Below, in pieces: positions 53,856-64,000 of a DNA stretch of 64,000 nt. The stretch's first letter is position 1. Every line of letters starts with the position of its first letter. The stretch spans positions 139,651,523 to 139,715,522 of the forward strand of contig CM066730.1 of the NCBI GenBank assembly GCA_033961575.1, given 5' to 3'. Under the pieces are notes generated by a model, which was not told where the DNA came from, did no database searches, and saw only the letters and a program-made list of their open reading frames with translations. The position numbers were made by a program, and so were the translations under genes. This DNA comes from Aselliscus stoliczkanus. Lineage: Eukaryota > Chordata > Mammalia > Chiroptera > Hipposideridae.

Positions 53856-54950
53856 TGAACTGTCCGCTATTCCCCTAAGCTTCAGAGCCTACAATCGAGT
53901 AGGTGCTCCCTAAAGATTTCTTGCAAAGGAGGGAGAGAAAGAGGGATGATAGATAATGAGGGAGTAGAAGAGGAGGCTTGAATACAAATAACCAGACTTT
54001 CAGCAGGTCTGTTCTGAACAGATCAGAGACAAATGTGCCTGCCACAGTATTATCCAAAGATGACACTGGGAAGACTGAACCGCAGAGAAAGGAAATAGAG
54101 AGAGAGTTACACCGATTCACTTTGTGATGTATCCACAGAGAAGCCAGGAACTAAGCCAAAGTCAAGTGTGAGAATGTAAGGTTGAAGTTGGGAAAGGGCA
54201 TAAGGAGAGTCTTAGCTAAAGCAGAAAACTCTGCTAGCTGTCTCTTCCACACTTAACTAACTCCTCCCGAATCACCCCACCTCCACCCCCAGGCCTCAGT
54301 TTGCTAATTTTGTCCATATAACAATCTTAAAGGAAACTATTCATATCATGGTTTAGGGGTAAAAAAATTAAGACTCACATTAAGAGTTTGGTAGAACTCA
54401 CTACTGCCAGGAGTGAGTCTGAATGCAAGTTAGCAGGATTAAGCTTCGCAGGCATCAACTATTGTGAGACTATTCAAATTTGTTGCAAGATGGCTCTTGC
54501 AGAGGAAATTTCTATAGGAATTTTGTCTGACAGGCAACTGTGTTTAAGCTGAGCATGTCTCTTCTTGTGAGTATTACCGAGAAAAATAAAAAGACCACCG
54601 AGCCTGCACGCCCCTGGATTTTTCACCTTTCTGTGTTTAACATGTGGTGCTAATATTCCTCTAATGCTGGTGTCTTTATGTATCAGTGTCTCTTAGCTGG
54701 GGACACTCGTTCTGCTTGTCCCATTGAAGGTAATGCTCCCAGATGGCTTGCAAATTAGGTTCAATAAAATGTAGTCATTCTTCTCTTTTAGTGAGGCTTC
54801 GGTGCTGAACCCATTTAACTTATCTAATATCCTGTTTCAGTTGTTACATCCTAAACGTGGATTGATTAGGACAGGGGAATAGGCTGTCTGGTTAGTGAGC
54901 TTTTTGAACTGGATAGAAGGACCGCTCTGGAACTGAAAACCTGACATAAG
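53856..54950. other. No gene seen; repeat-poor
   Basis: No repeat recognised in 54480-54880. The 81-codon minus frame at 53875-54120 lacks a domain. The C-rich stretch at 54270-54295 is simple. Confidence 0.35.
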
Positions 54951-54954
54951 ATTC

Positions 54955-55130
54955 ACTTGGCCACCCGTTTTTGTGGGCTTGGTCTTGTGTGTCTCCCACC
55001 TTTCTCACTCGTGTAGCCTCAATTTTCTCACCTGTAAAAATGGGAATCTGAGGTGATTGTGAAGAGCAAGTGGTGACATATATGTGAGAATACTTGGTAA
55101 ATGATTATAGAAATTATGATTATAGAAATT
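54955..55130 (+). mobile_element. MIR SINE, 5'-incomplete
   Basis: 'ctcaattttctcacctgtaa', 'atgggaatctgaggtgattg' and 'gtgagaatacttggtaaatg' are MIR core and 3' half. A 15-base unit 'atgattatagaaatt' is duplicated in tandem at 55101-55130. Confidence 0.6.
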
Positions 55131-55224
55131 TAAGTTGGTATGATAGATTTAAATTTAAAAAAAATATGAAAGGAGTGCATTACATCAACGGAAATATACT
55201 GTTATTAAATTAGACATTTTATGG

Positions 55225-55390
55225 AAGAAAATGGAATCAGGACATTCTTGGACTCTTAGGTATCTCAGACATTATTTACTTCAATTTCCTTTTTCACAGA
55301 TGAGGAACCCAAGTCCCCAAGCGAGGTAGTAACTTGCCTTAAATCACATAGCAAATGATATACAGAGCTGAGCCTACAACTCATGTGGCT
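55225..55390 (-). mobile_element. Ancient SINE-like repeat, antisense
   Basis: 'tttttcacagatgaggaacc' and 'gtaacttgccttaaatcaca' match antisense MIR-class core. Confidence 0.6.
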
Positions 55391-55750
55391 TGCTTCTCCA
55401 TTTGTCTCCTTCTGCCCACAAGCCTCTACTCCCTCCCCTGTCAGCCTTCTGCAGACTGTCTCCTGTGGTCCTTGGTGGAACTGCTCAAACCAGGAGCTTC
55501 AGACTTCACAAGCCAGGGGAAAAGCCCTGTGCCCCAATGCCTGCCTTTTCCAGTGTACATATGAGGAGGGTTTGTTTTTTTTTCGCTTCAATTAGGAGAA
55601 TGGACATTGCAGGTTTTGGAAAGATAGCTTATCCAGTGTCATTTCTTCTGGATTTTGTAGCAATCATTATTTCAGCCCTGAAGGGAGTGTCTAAAGTACT
55701 GGTAGCTTCTGCCTCTGAAGTGTACTCAGACATATCCTTCCTTCTCCAAC
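55391..55750. other. No gene seen
   Basis: Overlapping open frames (55355-55764) in three registers, none with a domain. Pyrimidine-rich, possibly L2. Confidence 0.35.
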
Positions 55751-55754
55751 ATGT

Positions 55755-55885
55755 TATCCTCTGAACTCCCTGAGGGCAGGGAGCTTGTCTGCCTCCCCTT
55801 TTGCAGCGTATGTCCAGTGCTGAGAACAGCGCTTGGCTCTTAACAGGTGTTCAGAAGGCCTTCATTTAATGAAAGAGTGAATCCC
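55755..55885 (+). mobile_element. L2 3' end
   Basis: 'tgaactccctgagggcaggg', 'gtatgtccagtgctgagaac' and 'gcgcttggctcttaacaggt' with 'tttaatgaaagagtga' at the end. Confidence 0.78.
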
Positions 55886-55959
55886 CATTGCCACTGCCTT
55901 TAATCAAGGTCACATTGTCTTTCTCAAGAGCCTCATAAGTGCTCTACCTCTAGTTATTC

Positions 55960-56186
55960 CTCCCCAACCCTCCTTCACACTGTCATCTGAGTATCCTGCG
56001 AAATCACTAATAGGAAAAGGCCACTCCCCTGGTGAAAATTTGCTGATGGCTCCCCTTCGCCTGACAGAATTGGAAAAGTACCAGAATTGAGAATTTAAAG
56101 GTCTTGATAATCTGGCCTTGCACTAACTTCCCAGCCTCATCTGTAGAATTCTCTCTCACGTCCCCACCTTTCAACCCACACACACT

Positions 56187-56225
<39 letters not shown>

Positions 56226-56510
56226 CAACACACCAACATGCACGCACGCACATGCCCCTGCATGTATTGTCTTCTACCTGGAATGCCCTTTTCTGCCTTC
56301 ACCACTTAGTAGATGCCTACCTATCCTTCAAGCAGCCTCTTCCCTGCCTGATTTTTGTTCTCCTCAGTTATTAGGCAAATATCTCCAATGCATAAACTGT
56401 ATCTTTAATCCCTCTGGATTAGGAAATGGGAGATATATCCTAAACTGTTGTGCCTTCCCTCCAGCAATGCAGATGATTGAGATGAGGTCAGCCCTAACCT
56501 GAGTTGTCAT
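55960..56510 (+). mobile_element. L2 internal 3' region with CA microsatellite
   Basis: 'tgctgatggctccccttcgc', 'ctggccttgcactaacttcc', 'tgtcttctacctggaatgcc' and 'cctatccttcaagcagcctc' are in sense L2 order. The CA run at 56188-56223 interrupts it. The 132-codon frame at 56104-56502 is a read-through of this repeat. Confidence 0.7.
56188..56223. repeat. (CA)18 microsatellite
   Basis: Uninterrupted run inside L2. Confidence 0.97.
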
Positions 56511-56850
56511 GCTGAGGGCATCTGCATTAGATCCCACCTGAGAGCACCCAGAGCAGGATGCTTTGTGTGCCAGGGTCTAGGCAACCGCGGCGGCTCCCTC
56601 ACCACTTCACAGGCCGTGCTGTCTCAACAGGCCCCAGCCATGTGACCTGACACCCCTCACCCAGTGCTGTTGAAAATGTGTGCTTCATAAAAAGAAAATA
56701 ATATAAACACAGATTTTTATCTCTTCATTTAACTCTAATAAAGTTATCACGCATGATTTATTGTTTTTATTAATGAAAAGTAACAAAAACGTCATGCTTT
56801 TGTAAGCAACTTTTTCATTGTTTATGTATTCATGAGTTTTAATTTTAAAA
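56511..56850. other. No gene seen
   Basis: Unassigned. Confidence 0.4.
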
Positions 56851-56854
56851 CAAA

Positions 56855-57250
56855 TCTAAACTTATTACATGGAGTTTAGAAATTAGAGAAAAGACCAAAA
56901 AAAATAAAAAATAAAAATAACCATGATCCATCATTTGGGTATATTCGTTTCAGTCTTTATGTAGATATACTATTTTATATGACTATTATCAGATTATACA
57001 TACAAAGCCTGGTTTGTTTCATTCATACCATAAGCATTTTCCCATGGTGCTAGGTACTGTTAATATCAATCACTTTATGTGACTAAGTAATATTTATTGA
57101 GTATATGGACTGTGTGGGGCAGATCCACCATAATTTATTCAGTTGGTTCCCTACTATTGAAAATTGGTTTCCTTGCAACATTTTAGTTTTGTCAGTAATA
57201 TAGGAAGATGACTTTATACACAAATATATTCTACTCTTTCGGGTTATTTC
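56855..57250 (-). mobile_element. Old L1 (L1ME-like) 3' region, antisense
   Basis: 'ataaccatgatccatcattt', 'ccaccataatttattcagtt', 'ttccctactattgaaaattg' and 'gggttatttccttaaaatga' are in antisense L1 order. Confidence 0.65.
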
Positions 57251-57254
57251 CTTA

Positions 57255-57735
57255 AAATGACTCTGGCACCCATTACTAATTTGTTAACACTTCCTCTATT
57301 AAAAACATTCAATGCCCCCTCCTACTGCCCTCCCTCCAAGGTAGAAGTAAATCCCTTGCTCCTTAATAAGGAATTTGAAGAGCCCTGGCCCTTGTCTAAG
57401 TCCCGACATCATGTCTTCTTCACCTCTTGCATCTCATGTTACTCCTACCCCTGACCTGCCTGTGTTTCTAATACATACAAGCTGTCCCTTCAGCCCTGTG
57501 CTGGTACTCAGGCTGGCCCTGTGACCTCACCCACCCCTAAACATACCCTGCATAGACCAACCCTTTGACTCAAACTCACACCAGACGGTCCCTCCTTTGG
57601 CAAGCCTTTGCTGGTTCCAGCAAGATGACTTGGGCACTCAAAATACAGGATTCCCTGAAGCGGAGAATGTTTCCTTTTCATTGTTCCCCCATTGCTAGCA
57701 CAGTACCCAACACATGGGTGTGGAAATACTGATAA
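57255..57735 (+). mobile_element. L2 3' region
   Basis: 'cattcaatgccccctcctac', 'tttggcaagcctttgctggt' and 'ctagcacagtacccaacaca' in sense L2 order. Confidence 0.6.
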
Positions 57736-58009
57736 GCAAACCTATCAATACATTTAGCAACTGGATGTCAGTGTAATATTGTATGGAAAAAGTAAAATAT
57801 TCTATTTGCAAAGTACTGACAGATGGTAGGTGTCTCTTCCTAGCCCATTTAAAAATGACATGTTATTAGTAAAGCACAAAGCGGAGAAAAACTGTAAGTG
57901 GGATTGGTATAAAGAAACTAAGTACTGAAGGACACCAAAGACCTTAATTGATTTATGTGCATACTTATAAATATTTAACATTTTATTATTTAGAAATTTT
58001 ATCATGCTG
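57736..58009. other. No gene seen
   Basis: AT-rich, unassigned. Confidence 0.4.
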
Positions 58010-58304
58010 TCTCATGGCTATGAATGCGATTTATATGCTAATGATTTCCACATTTTTATCTCCAGCCCCATTACTCTCCTAAACTTGGTACTCGTGCCTC
58101 TACCTGTACCCCCAAACATCTTCATTGTCTGTCTAATAGGCAACTGAAACTTCAAAAATCCAGACCCAAAGTCTGGTTATCCACCCCAGCTGCATCTTTC
58201 ACAACCTTCCCTATCTTGGTGAATGGCAACCTCTGTCTTCCAGGTGCTCAGCCCAAACATCTACCGTTGATCCGCAACCCCCTTGCTGTCATATTCTCTA
58301 GCCC

Positions 58305-58422
58305 CTCTGCAAGCACACTGTGCTGGCTCTACCTTCACTATATTCAAAATTCAGCCACTTCCTCTCTGCAAGCACACTTTGCTGGCTCTACCTTCACTAT
58401 ATTCAAAATTCAGCCACTTCTC
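58305..58422. repeat. 59-bp tandem duplication
   Basis: Two adjacent copies starting 'ctctgcaagcacact' at 58305 and 58364. One clear mismatch (58319/58378, g versus t) over the 59-base unit, so the duplication is far younger than the L2 it sits in. Confidence 0.93.
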
Positions 58423-58620
58423 ATCATATTCTCTCCTGCAATTACTCCGGTCTGAGCTGCTATCATTGTTTCACTGGATTATTGTCATATCTTCCTAACT
58501 GATTTCTTACCTTTCAACTGTACCCCCATATTTTACACACAAAAGGAAAAGTGTCCTTTCAAATGTCCTATCCTTGTTTAAAGCCTTTTAATAGCTGCCC
58601 ATTTCAAATTCCTTACATGG

Positions 58621-59009
58621 TGTTTTACTTTGCTCAGACTGCCATAACAAAATACCATACACTGGATGGCTGAAACCACAGACATTCAGTTTCTCACAGT
58701 CCTGGAGGTTAGAAAATCCAAGATCAAGGTGCCAGCAAATTCGGTTTTTGATGAGAACTCTCTTCCTGACTTGAAGACAGCTGCCTTCTCGCTGTGTCCT
58801 CATGTAGTCTTTCCTCTCTGTGCACACAAGAGAGAAGGAAAGAGAGCTCTTCTTATAAGGACACCAGTTCTATTGGATTAGGGCCCCACCCTTCTGATCT
58901 CATTTAACCTTAATTATCTCCAGGAAGGCCCTGTCTCCTAATACCAGCACATTGGAGGTTGGGGTTTCAACATATGAATTTGGGAGGACACAAGTGAGTC
59001 CAGAAAACA
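58621..59009 (-). mobile_element. MLT1/MST-type LTR, antisense, solo
   Basis: Antisense landmarks: 'ttgctcagactgccataaca', 'agtcctggaggttagaaaat', 'gatcaaggtgccagcaaatt', 'ttcttataaggacaccagtt', 'tattggattagggccccacc' and 'gtttcaacatatgaatttgg'. Starts TG and ends CA on this strand. Inserted in an L2. No internal genes. Confidence 0.85.
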
Positions 59010-59634
59010 GTGTCTGTAAATTTCTGTGTGACCCATGGCACACTCAGCTCAACCTCTCTCAGCTGGTCCAGCCAAATGGGCTCCTTACAGCTCCCTGAAT
59101 ATACCCAACATGCTTCCATCCCAGGGGTATTACACTGCCTGTCCCTCCACCTGGCCTGTCCCCCAGACATCTGCCTGGCTCACCCCTTCGTGCCCTTCAG
59201 GTCTCTGCTGAAATGTCACTTACTGGCTATTTCTTTCTTGACCACATTTTACAGAATAGCACAACTGCTCTAGCTCAGCCCCACCCTCTTTACCTTGCCT
59301 TACTTTTCTTTAAAGCATTTCCACTACCTGCCTTTATATATTTATTTATTTACTCATCCCTCCCTCTTCCACTCGAGTGGTAGAAATATAAGCTCTAAAA
59401 GGGCAGGAATTTCATCCTTTTTTGTTTACAAGTATATGTATTATTGGTACTTAGGACAGTCTGGGCACACAAAAGCTGCACACTAAATATTTATTGAATG
59501 AGTGAATGAGTGAATAGAAGTTTCTTTCAAATTCTTTATCTTATTTCAGGCTCAAACCAAACCTGAAAGAGGGTGGGGTAGAGATTCTATTTTTACAGAT
59601 GAGGAAAACTAATATTCATAAGAGTTAGATTTCA

Positions 59635-59865
59635 TATATGTAGTGATAATTTCATTTGTTAAGTGCTTAATATTGCCAAGCGGTAGGCATACTCTCATAC
59701 TGCCTTTCATTTAATCCTTAGGGTAATCCTAAAAGGATTATACATTATTATCCCTATTATAACACAGTTACTTATGCCTTAGGAAGGTTCAATAACTATC
59801 CCAAGGGAATCACTACAGTGACAACCTAGATGTGAACCCTAATCTGACTTCAAAGAGCTTGTTTT
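59635..59865 (-). mobile_element. MIR SINE, antisense
   Basis: 'tttgttaagtgcttaatatt', 'tcatttaatccttagggtaa', 'tacattattatccctattat' and 'gatgtgaaccctaatctgac'. Confidence 0.75.
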
Positions 59866-59884
59866 TATCTATTATTATAGTTCA

Positions 59885-60060
59885 CATCCTTTCAGCACAC
59901 CATTTGCCAGGTACTATGCAAAATCTTACAATAACATTATAAAGTATGGACCACTATTATCTTGCGTATACAGGCGAGAGAGCTGAGGCTTAGAGATGTT
60001 CACTTGCCCAAGGTCACACCCTGCTGACCTAAAAGTCTGACTGTTGAATGCTAGCAAGGC
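59885..60060 (-). mobile_element. MIR SINE, antisense (second, adjacent)
   Basis: 'catttgccaggtactatgca', 'agagagctgaggcttagaga' and 'cacttgcccaaggtcacacc'. Confidence 0.78.
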
Positions 60061-60758
60061 CTCCTAAAGAGCCAGGTCATGGACTCGGCCCCTTTCCCTT
60101 TCAGTTTTCCTGTCTTTATACACTGACTACATAAATTAACCCCCATGTCCAGGATGCCCCAACCATGACACCTTCCCATTTCTATTTGCCGTTCTGATCT
60201 CAGTAGACCCTTGTGAAACAGGAAGCTTTGGCTGATAAAGCAAATTGATATGTTGTTTAAAAATACCAACAAATGCTATATGACCTAATCATGTTTCAAA
60301 GAAAACATCATCTCCTTGTTCAGTCTCTTTCAGGTAAGATCCGCTTTTTAGTGCCTATTCTTTCTTCTCAGATACCTGGTAAAAATGTGTGTATGTGTGT
60401 TTTGCTCAGCCTCTCTCCCTGCCTCTAATGGCATAGCTTAGGTTCAATAGTGGAGAAGGATAATTGAATCTATTTTTCACACTTTCATTGGTGGGCTCTA
60501 TTCTGGGCACATATTATTAGAATTGTGAGAACCAGACATTTCTTTAAAGCAGGGAGTGTTGGACTGAGCCAGGAAGATTATTAAAAGACATCACAATGCC
60601 AGCCTTGAAAAATATATAGGGCACCTAGATTCCTTGCTCTGTTCCTTCCGTTACAGCACAAAGCCTATTCAAACACCTTTCCAGGAACAGGTTTCTTCCC
60701 TCCTCTGTCCTTTGTAGCCTGCCCTTGCTACTACTCACTTGCTTACCACATATTGAGC
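60061..60758. other. No gene seen; contains a recursive-splice-like site
   Basis: Unassigned. See 60331-60338. Confidence 0.4.
60331..60338 (+). other. Juxtaposed 3'/5' splice consensus (CAG|GTAAG)
   Basis: A polypyrimidine stretch ('tctccttgttcagtctcttt', 60311-60330) leads into CAG, immediately followed by GTAAGA. This is the layout of a recursive (ratchet) splice site used in very long introns. Seen in sequence; function is inferred and depends on the window being an intron transcribed rightward. Confidence 0.22.
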
Positions 60759-60938
60759 CAGTGATTCTCAAAGTGTGGTCCCAGGACCACCAACATCAGC
60801 ATCACCTGAGAACTGGTTAGAGATGCAAATTCTCAGGCTCCACCCCGCAGGCACATTGAACCAGAAACTCTGAGGGTAGAGTCCAGTACCAGACCTGTTT
60901 TCATGATTCCGATGCAGGCTCAAGTTTGACAGCCACTG
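60759..60938 (+). mobile_element. MER5A hAT-Charlie MITE
   Basis: Nearly complete: 'cagtgattctcaaagtgtgg', 'catcagcatcacctgagaac', 'gagatgcaaattctcaggct', 'gaaccagaaactctgagggt' and the inverted end 'caagtttgacagccactg'. Confidence 0.93.
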
Positions 60939-61148
60939 TGTTAAAAGTGTCACTTCTCCACCCCTCCAACCTCCTAGGTTTGTTCTCTCATCATAAGCCA
61001 GTCAGAACTAGAGGACAAGGACACAGCTTTTTTAGATCTTGCTCCTTTGTGGCAGTTACAACTAAAGTGACAGAGAGCTGACTGGGGGAACTCAGTTATT
61101 GCTATGCATGATACATACCTTTGAGCCTGGTTTAGGGAAGAATATTTT

Positions 61149-61270
61149 GTTTGTTTGTTTAGCCAGGCTGCCACCTGTTGGCAGCTCAGCAGCAGCTCAG
61201 CTTGGGCTAGGCGTCGAACCGGCAACTTAGCTGCTCAGAGCTCGCACTCTTGAGTGAGCTCTTAACCAAG
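61149..61270 (-). mobile_element. tRNA-derived SINE, truncated, antisense
   Basis: 'gccacctgttggcagctcag', 'ggcgtcgaaccggcaactta', 'gctcgcactcttgagtgagc' and 'tcttaaccaag' are the antisense of the SINE first module, lacking about 20 bases of the head. The tail is (TTTG)n. Target duplication 'ggaagaatatttt' (61136-61148) versus 'ggaacaatatttt' (61271-61283). Confidence 0.87.
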
Positions 61271-61283
61271 GGAACAATATTTT

Positions 61284-62280
61284 TAACAGGGAAACATACA
61301 GATAAGATATCTTCGTTGAATAATTGTTGTCTGCATTAGGAAAAATTCCCTTACTAACCTTTCCTACTTTGATCATATATTTGCTTTTATTTAATAGAGC
61401 ATAATATTATCTGCTGTTTAATAGAGTATTTTCTATTTGCTTTAAATCTTAAAAATTGTAGCCATGTAATGAATTTAAATCAAATAATACTACAACTTCT
61501 ATTGAAAAATAGCAATCCACTACTTTTCATATACCCAGCGCTTCGAGACTCTCATGATCTTAGCCTTTTCTTCTTCTATTTAATTCCATGTTTCTAAATA
61601 GCACACTTGTATTGCTATTTCTCAATTTGTCAGTTTCAGGCATTTGTCAATTATCTCTTGACTTCCTCTCATTGTACTTAAGAATTTCCCTTCCCCTAAC
61701 AACCCTCACACAATTCTCCTCTCCACCATCTCAGCTCCTCTTCCACCTTCCTCTGTCTCTCTTCCAAGTATGGAATTCCCTGGGCGAATTGGCAAGTTTA
61801 TCTTTGACATCCAAGCTCCCTACCCATCCTACCCTAGATACTTGAGTCTTAACTTCCTTCATTCAGTTAAGTACCTACCACTTTTCTTTCTGCTTCCAGG
61901 CTCACAGGCTACCTTGAAATCGCCTATCCACTGTGGTTAATCCCATGTTAAGCTAGAAGTTCACTCGTGATAAACTCATACCAAGTTTGACACAAATGCC
62001 ATTAAAGAGAAGATTTACTTCTTTTTTTAAATAACACTTTATTTTTAGCAACTTACCAGACAATAATTTATACTAGAATGGTATTACATTTTTATTGTGT
62101 TTTTATAAATTAGCATTTGCAATTGATATTTTATATTGTGGTTATAAACTTTTGTATTTGAAGTGCAAGTTAGATCCTGCAATTTTTAAAACTCTCTTTT
62201 TAGTGTTCTCTTACTTGGAATGTGTCAAGTTCTTATGTTTAAAATGATAATGCTAATAATCACTTTTCTTTAGAAGCATA
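61284..62280. other. No gene seen
   Basis: AT-rich with a C/T-rich block at 61650-61830. The 85-codon frame at 61588-61845 has no domain. Confidence 0.4.
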
Positions 62281-62284
62281 TAGC

Positions 62285-62465
62285 ACCCTGCACTCTTACC
62301 CTGTGCTAGGAATTATTCTAAACCCTTTCTCTACCATTGTATTAATCAAATGTCCTATTGCTAACACAACTTTACAGATGAAGAAACTGAATCATGAGGT
62401 TGAATTATTTGCCTTAAGTTCCACAGTTATTCAGCAATGCATTAAACCACCTTTTACTCTTATAG
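62285..62465 (-). mobile_element. MIR SINE, antisense
   Basis: 'ccctgtgctaggaattattc', 'aactttacagatgaagaaac' and 'ttccacagttattcagcaat'. Confidence 0.7.
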
Positions 62466-64000
62466 GAATCCCTTATGTGTAATGTGGCATCCTTCAGAGA
62501 CTACCTAGTATTTCATACTTACAGAGGTCTGCAGCTTAGGTATGATGAGTGCCTGGCCTCCCTGAATCCCATATACTGCCTACAGGCTGCTCCCACAGAA
62601 GCCCACAGGAATATTTGTTGTGCCTAATGTCACTCTGTCCCACTTCCCTGATCAATATACCAGATATCTCTCCAGATGCCAATACCTGTTCATGATCTAC
62701 TAGAAGGCCTTCTGTCCTGCTAACATCAAGCAGGGACAATACCAGCCTAGAGTGAGAGAAAAGCTAGGTACCCGTGCTTCTGCTGAATTGGGCTGCTCAC
62801 CCCTCCTTTGGGTCCTGGCATTTTCCTGCCTGATGGTGTATTAATTTCAATTTGGCTAACTCCATTTTAGTGATTATAGTGCTGCAGCAAGTTAACATTT
62901 CTGTTATTTCAGTATTTATTTTACATACTATCAATATTTCATTTTGAAAGTACACAGAATTTATAAAATAAAAAGCTCAAAGTAACTAAATTATTTAATG
63001 TGCTTTAAATACAACTGCATATAAATACGTTACAACAACTGGGCAAATGTGAATTTACGAAGGATAAACATTATAACTAAAGGATAAATTATTGGCAAAT
63101 AAAAACTCATTAAGATAAATATTCAAAATATAAATGAAAAAGCACATAACTTAGGAAAATATATTCAATTATGGAAGTTGAAAATGAAAACATTATTTGC
63201 CTTTTTTAAAAATGTGCTAGTTCAAATATAAAGTGGATCAATGATATCATTGAGTTCCAAACATATTTTTGTGCAAGCTTTTCTTGCTGCTCAAAAAGCT
63301 CTTTCTGGTGATTTTCTGACTAGAATAATGGTGAATAGATACGTAGGAGCTAACCCTAAATATTTTCCTCCAAATTCCATCTTTGAATAATTTTCTCTCT
63401 TACTTGAGATTTATGAGGAGATCTTGTTTGAACAGCCCTCCTCACCAACACCCACCAACAAAGACGATAGGCTTTATATTGATAAAAAGCTGTATTTCCT
63501 ACTCCACCCCATCCCTGCCAAAGAAAATATTTGATTTGTCATCTTCTGAATTTTCTTCATAGACATTTGGTAGATCTGATGCAGAAGTACCTGTATTCAT
63601 TTCCATGCTGTCACATTTGTATTCTACTTTTTCAGAAATTCTTTCATGTACAATAATAATTATTCCTTAAATAGGAGCTTTGCAAAACCACAATATAGCT
63701 GTTTATTGCTATTCACACAGGCCTGGAGATGTCTAGACTTGTAAGACTTGTAGACTGCATCAGTTTGTCTTTTCACATAATTTGAATAATTGAATCATTG
63801 ATCTTGCTCCCCAGTTATTAATAACAAATTTCAGAACTTTAAAAAAAAAATTAAAATAGCACACTACCAAATATATGGATATTTCAGTACTTAAAAATAG
63901 CACAGTATACTGTAATACCACAATTTGGTAATCAGGACTTCTTCCCCCTTGTATGGAATGCTTTGCATGCTTTGAGGCCAGGGCTCTATTCTACAAATGA
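62466..64000. other. No gene seen to the window end
   Basis: 62480-62870 unassigned medium-GC DNA. 62870-63300 is strongly A/T-rich. 63300-64000 unassigned with an A-run at 63841-63850. No repeat family, coding exon or RNA gene recognised. Confidence 0.4.

Larger units (their letters stand above)
58010..59520 (+). mobile_element. Long L2 copy, split by an LTR
   Basis: About 1.1 kb of sense L2 in two parts around an antisense LTR (58621-59009). Left part: 'ctgtctcatggctatgaatg', 'tcctatccttgtttaaagcc' and 'tttaatagctgcccatttca'. Right part: 'tcaggtctctgctgaaatgt', 'aagctctaaaagggcaggaa', 'actaaatatttattgaatga' and terminal GAGT-rich repeats. A 59-base tandem duplication (58305-58422) lies in the left part. 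Untranslated remains only. Confidence 0.75.

Noticed and set aside
55355..55764. Three overlapping open frames
   Set aside because: Openness in three registers reflects low stop density in pyrimidine-rich DNA rather than coding.
56104..56502. 132-codon plus-strand open frame
   Set aside because: Reads through an L2 fragment and a CA microsatellite (His/Thr repeat).

Overview
The window looks like non-coding mammalian nuclear DNA: a long intron or an intergenic gene desert. It is AT-rich and packed with ancient mammal-wide repeats (MIR, L2, MLT1/MST LTRs, MER5 and Tigger MITEs, old L1 3' ends). No open frame on either strand carries a recognisable conserved domain apart from a decayed mariner transposase fragment. 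The younger repeats are tRNA-derived SINEs with heads like GGGCTGGCCGAGTGGCTCAG. From established knowledge these most resemble the Rhin-type SINEs of rhinolophoid bats (Rhinolophus/Hipposideros and relatives). My best guess is therefore a yinpterochiropteran bat, at moderate confidence; a SINE library search would settle it.

Layout. 1-10 kb: L2 and MIR fragments, one L2 interrupted by a MIR at 333-598 and another at 8574-8850, a polypyrimidine tract at 7279-7377 and a CA repeat at 9628. 10.8-16.5 kb: a cluster of young insertions, namely a deleted mariner carrying a nested SINE (10832-11815), two compact SINEs (13698, 14060) and a long SINE built of three tRNA-like modules (16005-16517). 17-24 kb: L1 ends, two MLT1-type LTRs (20219, 20941), MIRs, a minus-strand SINE (22976-23428) and a MER5-like MITE. 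24-35 kb: microsatellites, MIRs, L2-like antisense copies, a repeat-poor stretch at about 31.2-32.1 kb, and a Tigger MITE inserted in an old L2-like element (33148-33469). 35-46 kb: antisense and sense L1 3' ends, MIRs and L2. 46-51 kb: the most gene-like part, with two splice-bounded segments on the plus strand (46327-46400, 46741-46782), a CpG-dense patch with a palindromic CRE (48711-48755) and an open, splice-bounded 148-nt segment on the minus strand (50260-50407). 51-64 kb: SINE, Tigger, L2 and LTR copies, including a long L2 interrupted by an LTR (58010-59520), a MER5A copy (60759-60938) and a possible recursive splice site (60331-60338).

No gene set acts together here. What can be supported is the layered transposon record and a few candidate exons or regulatory patches. 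Repeat edges are estimated by eye, usually to within 10-40 bases, except for the SINEs and MITEs whose target-site duplications I could read. Family names come from remembered consensus features, not from a search.
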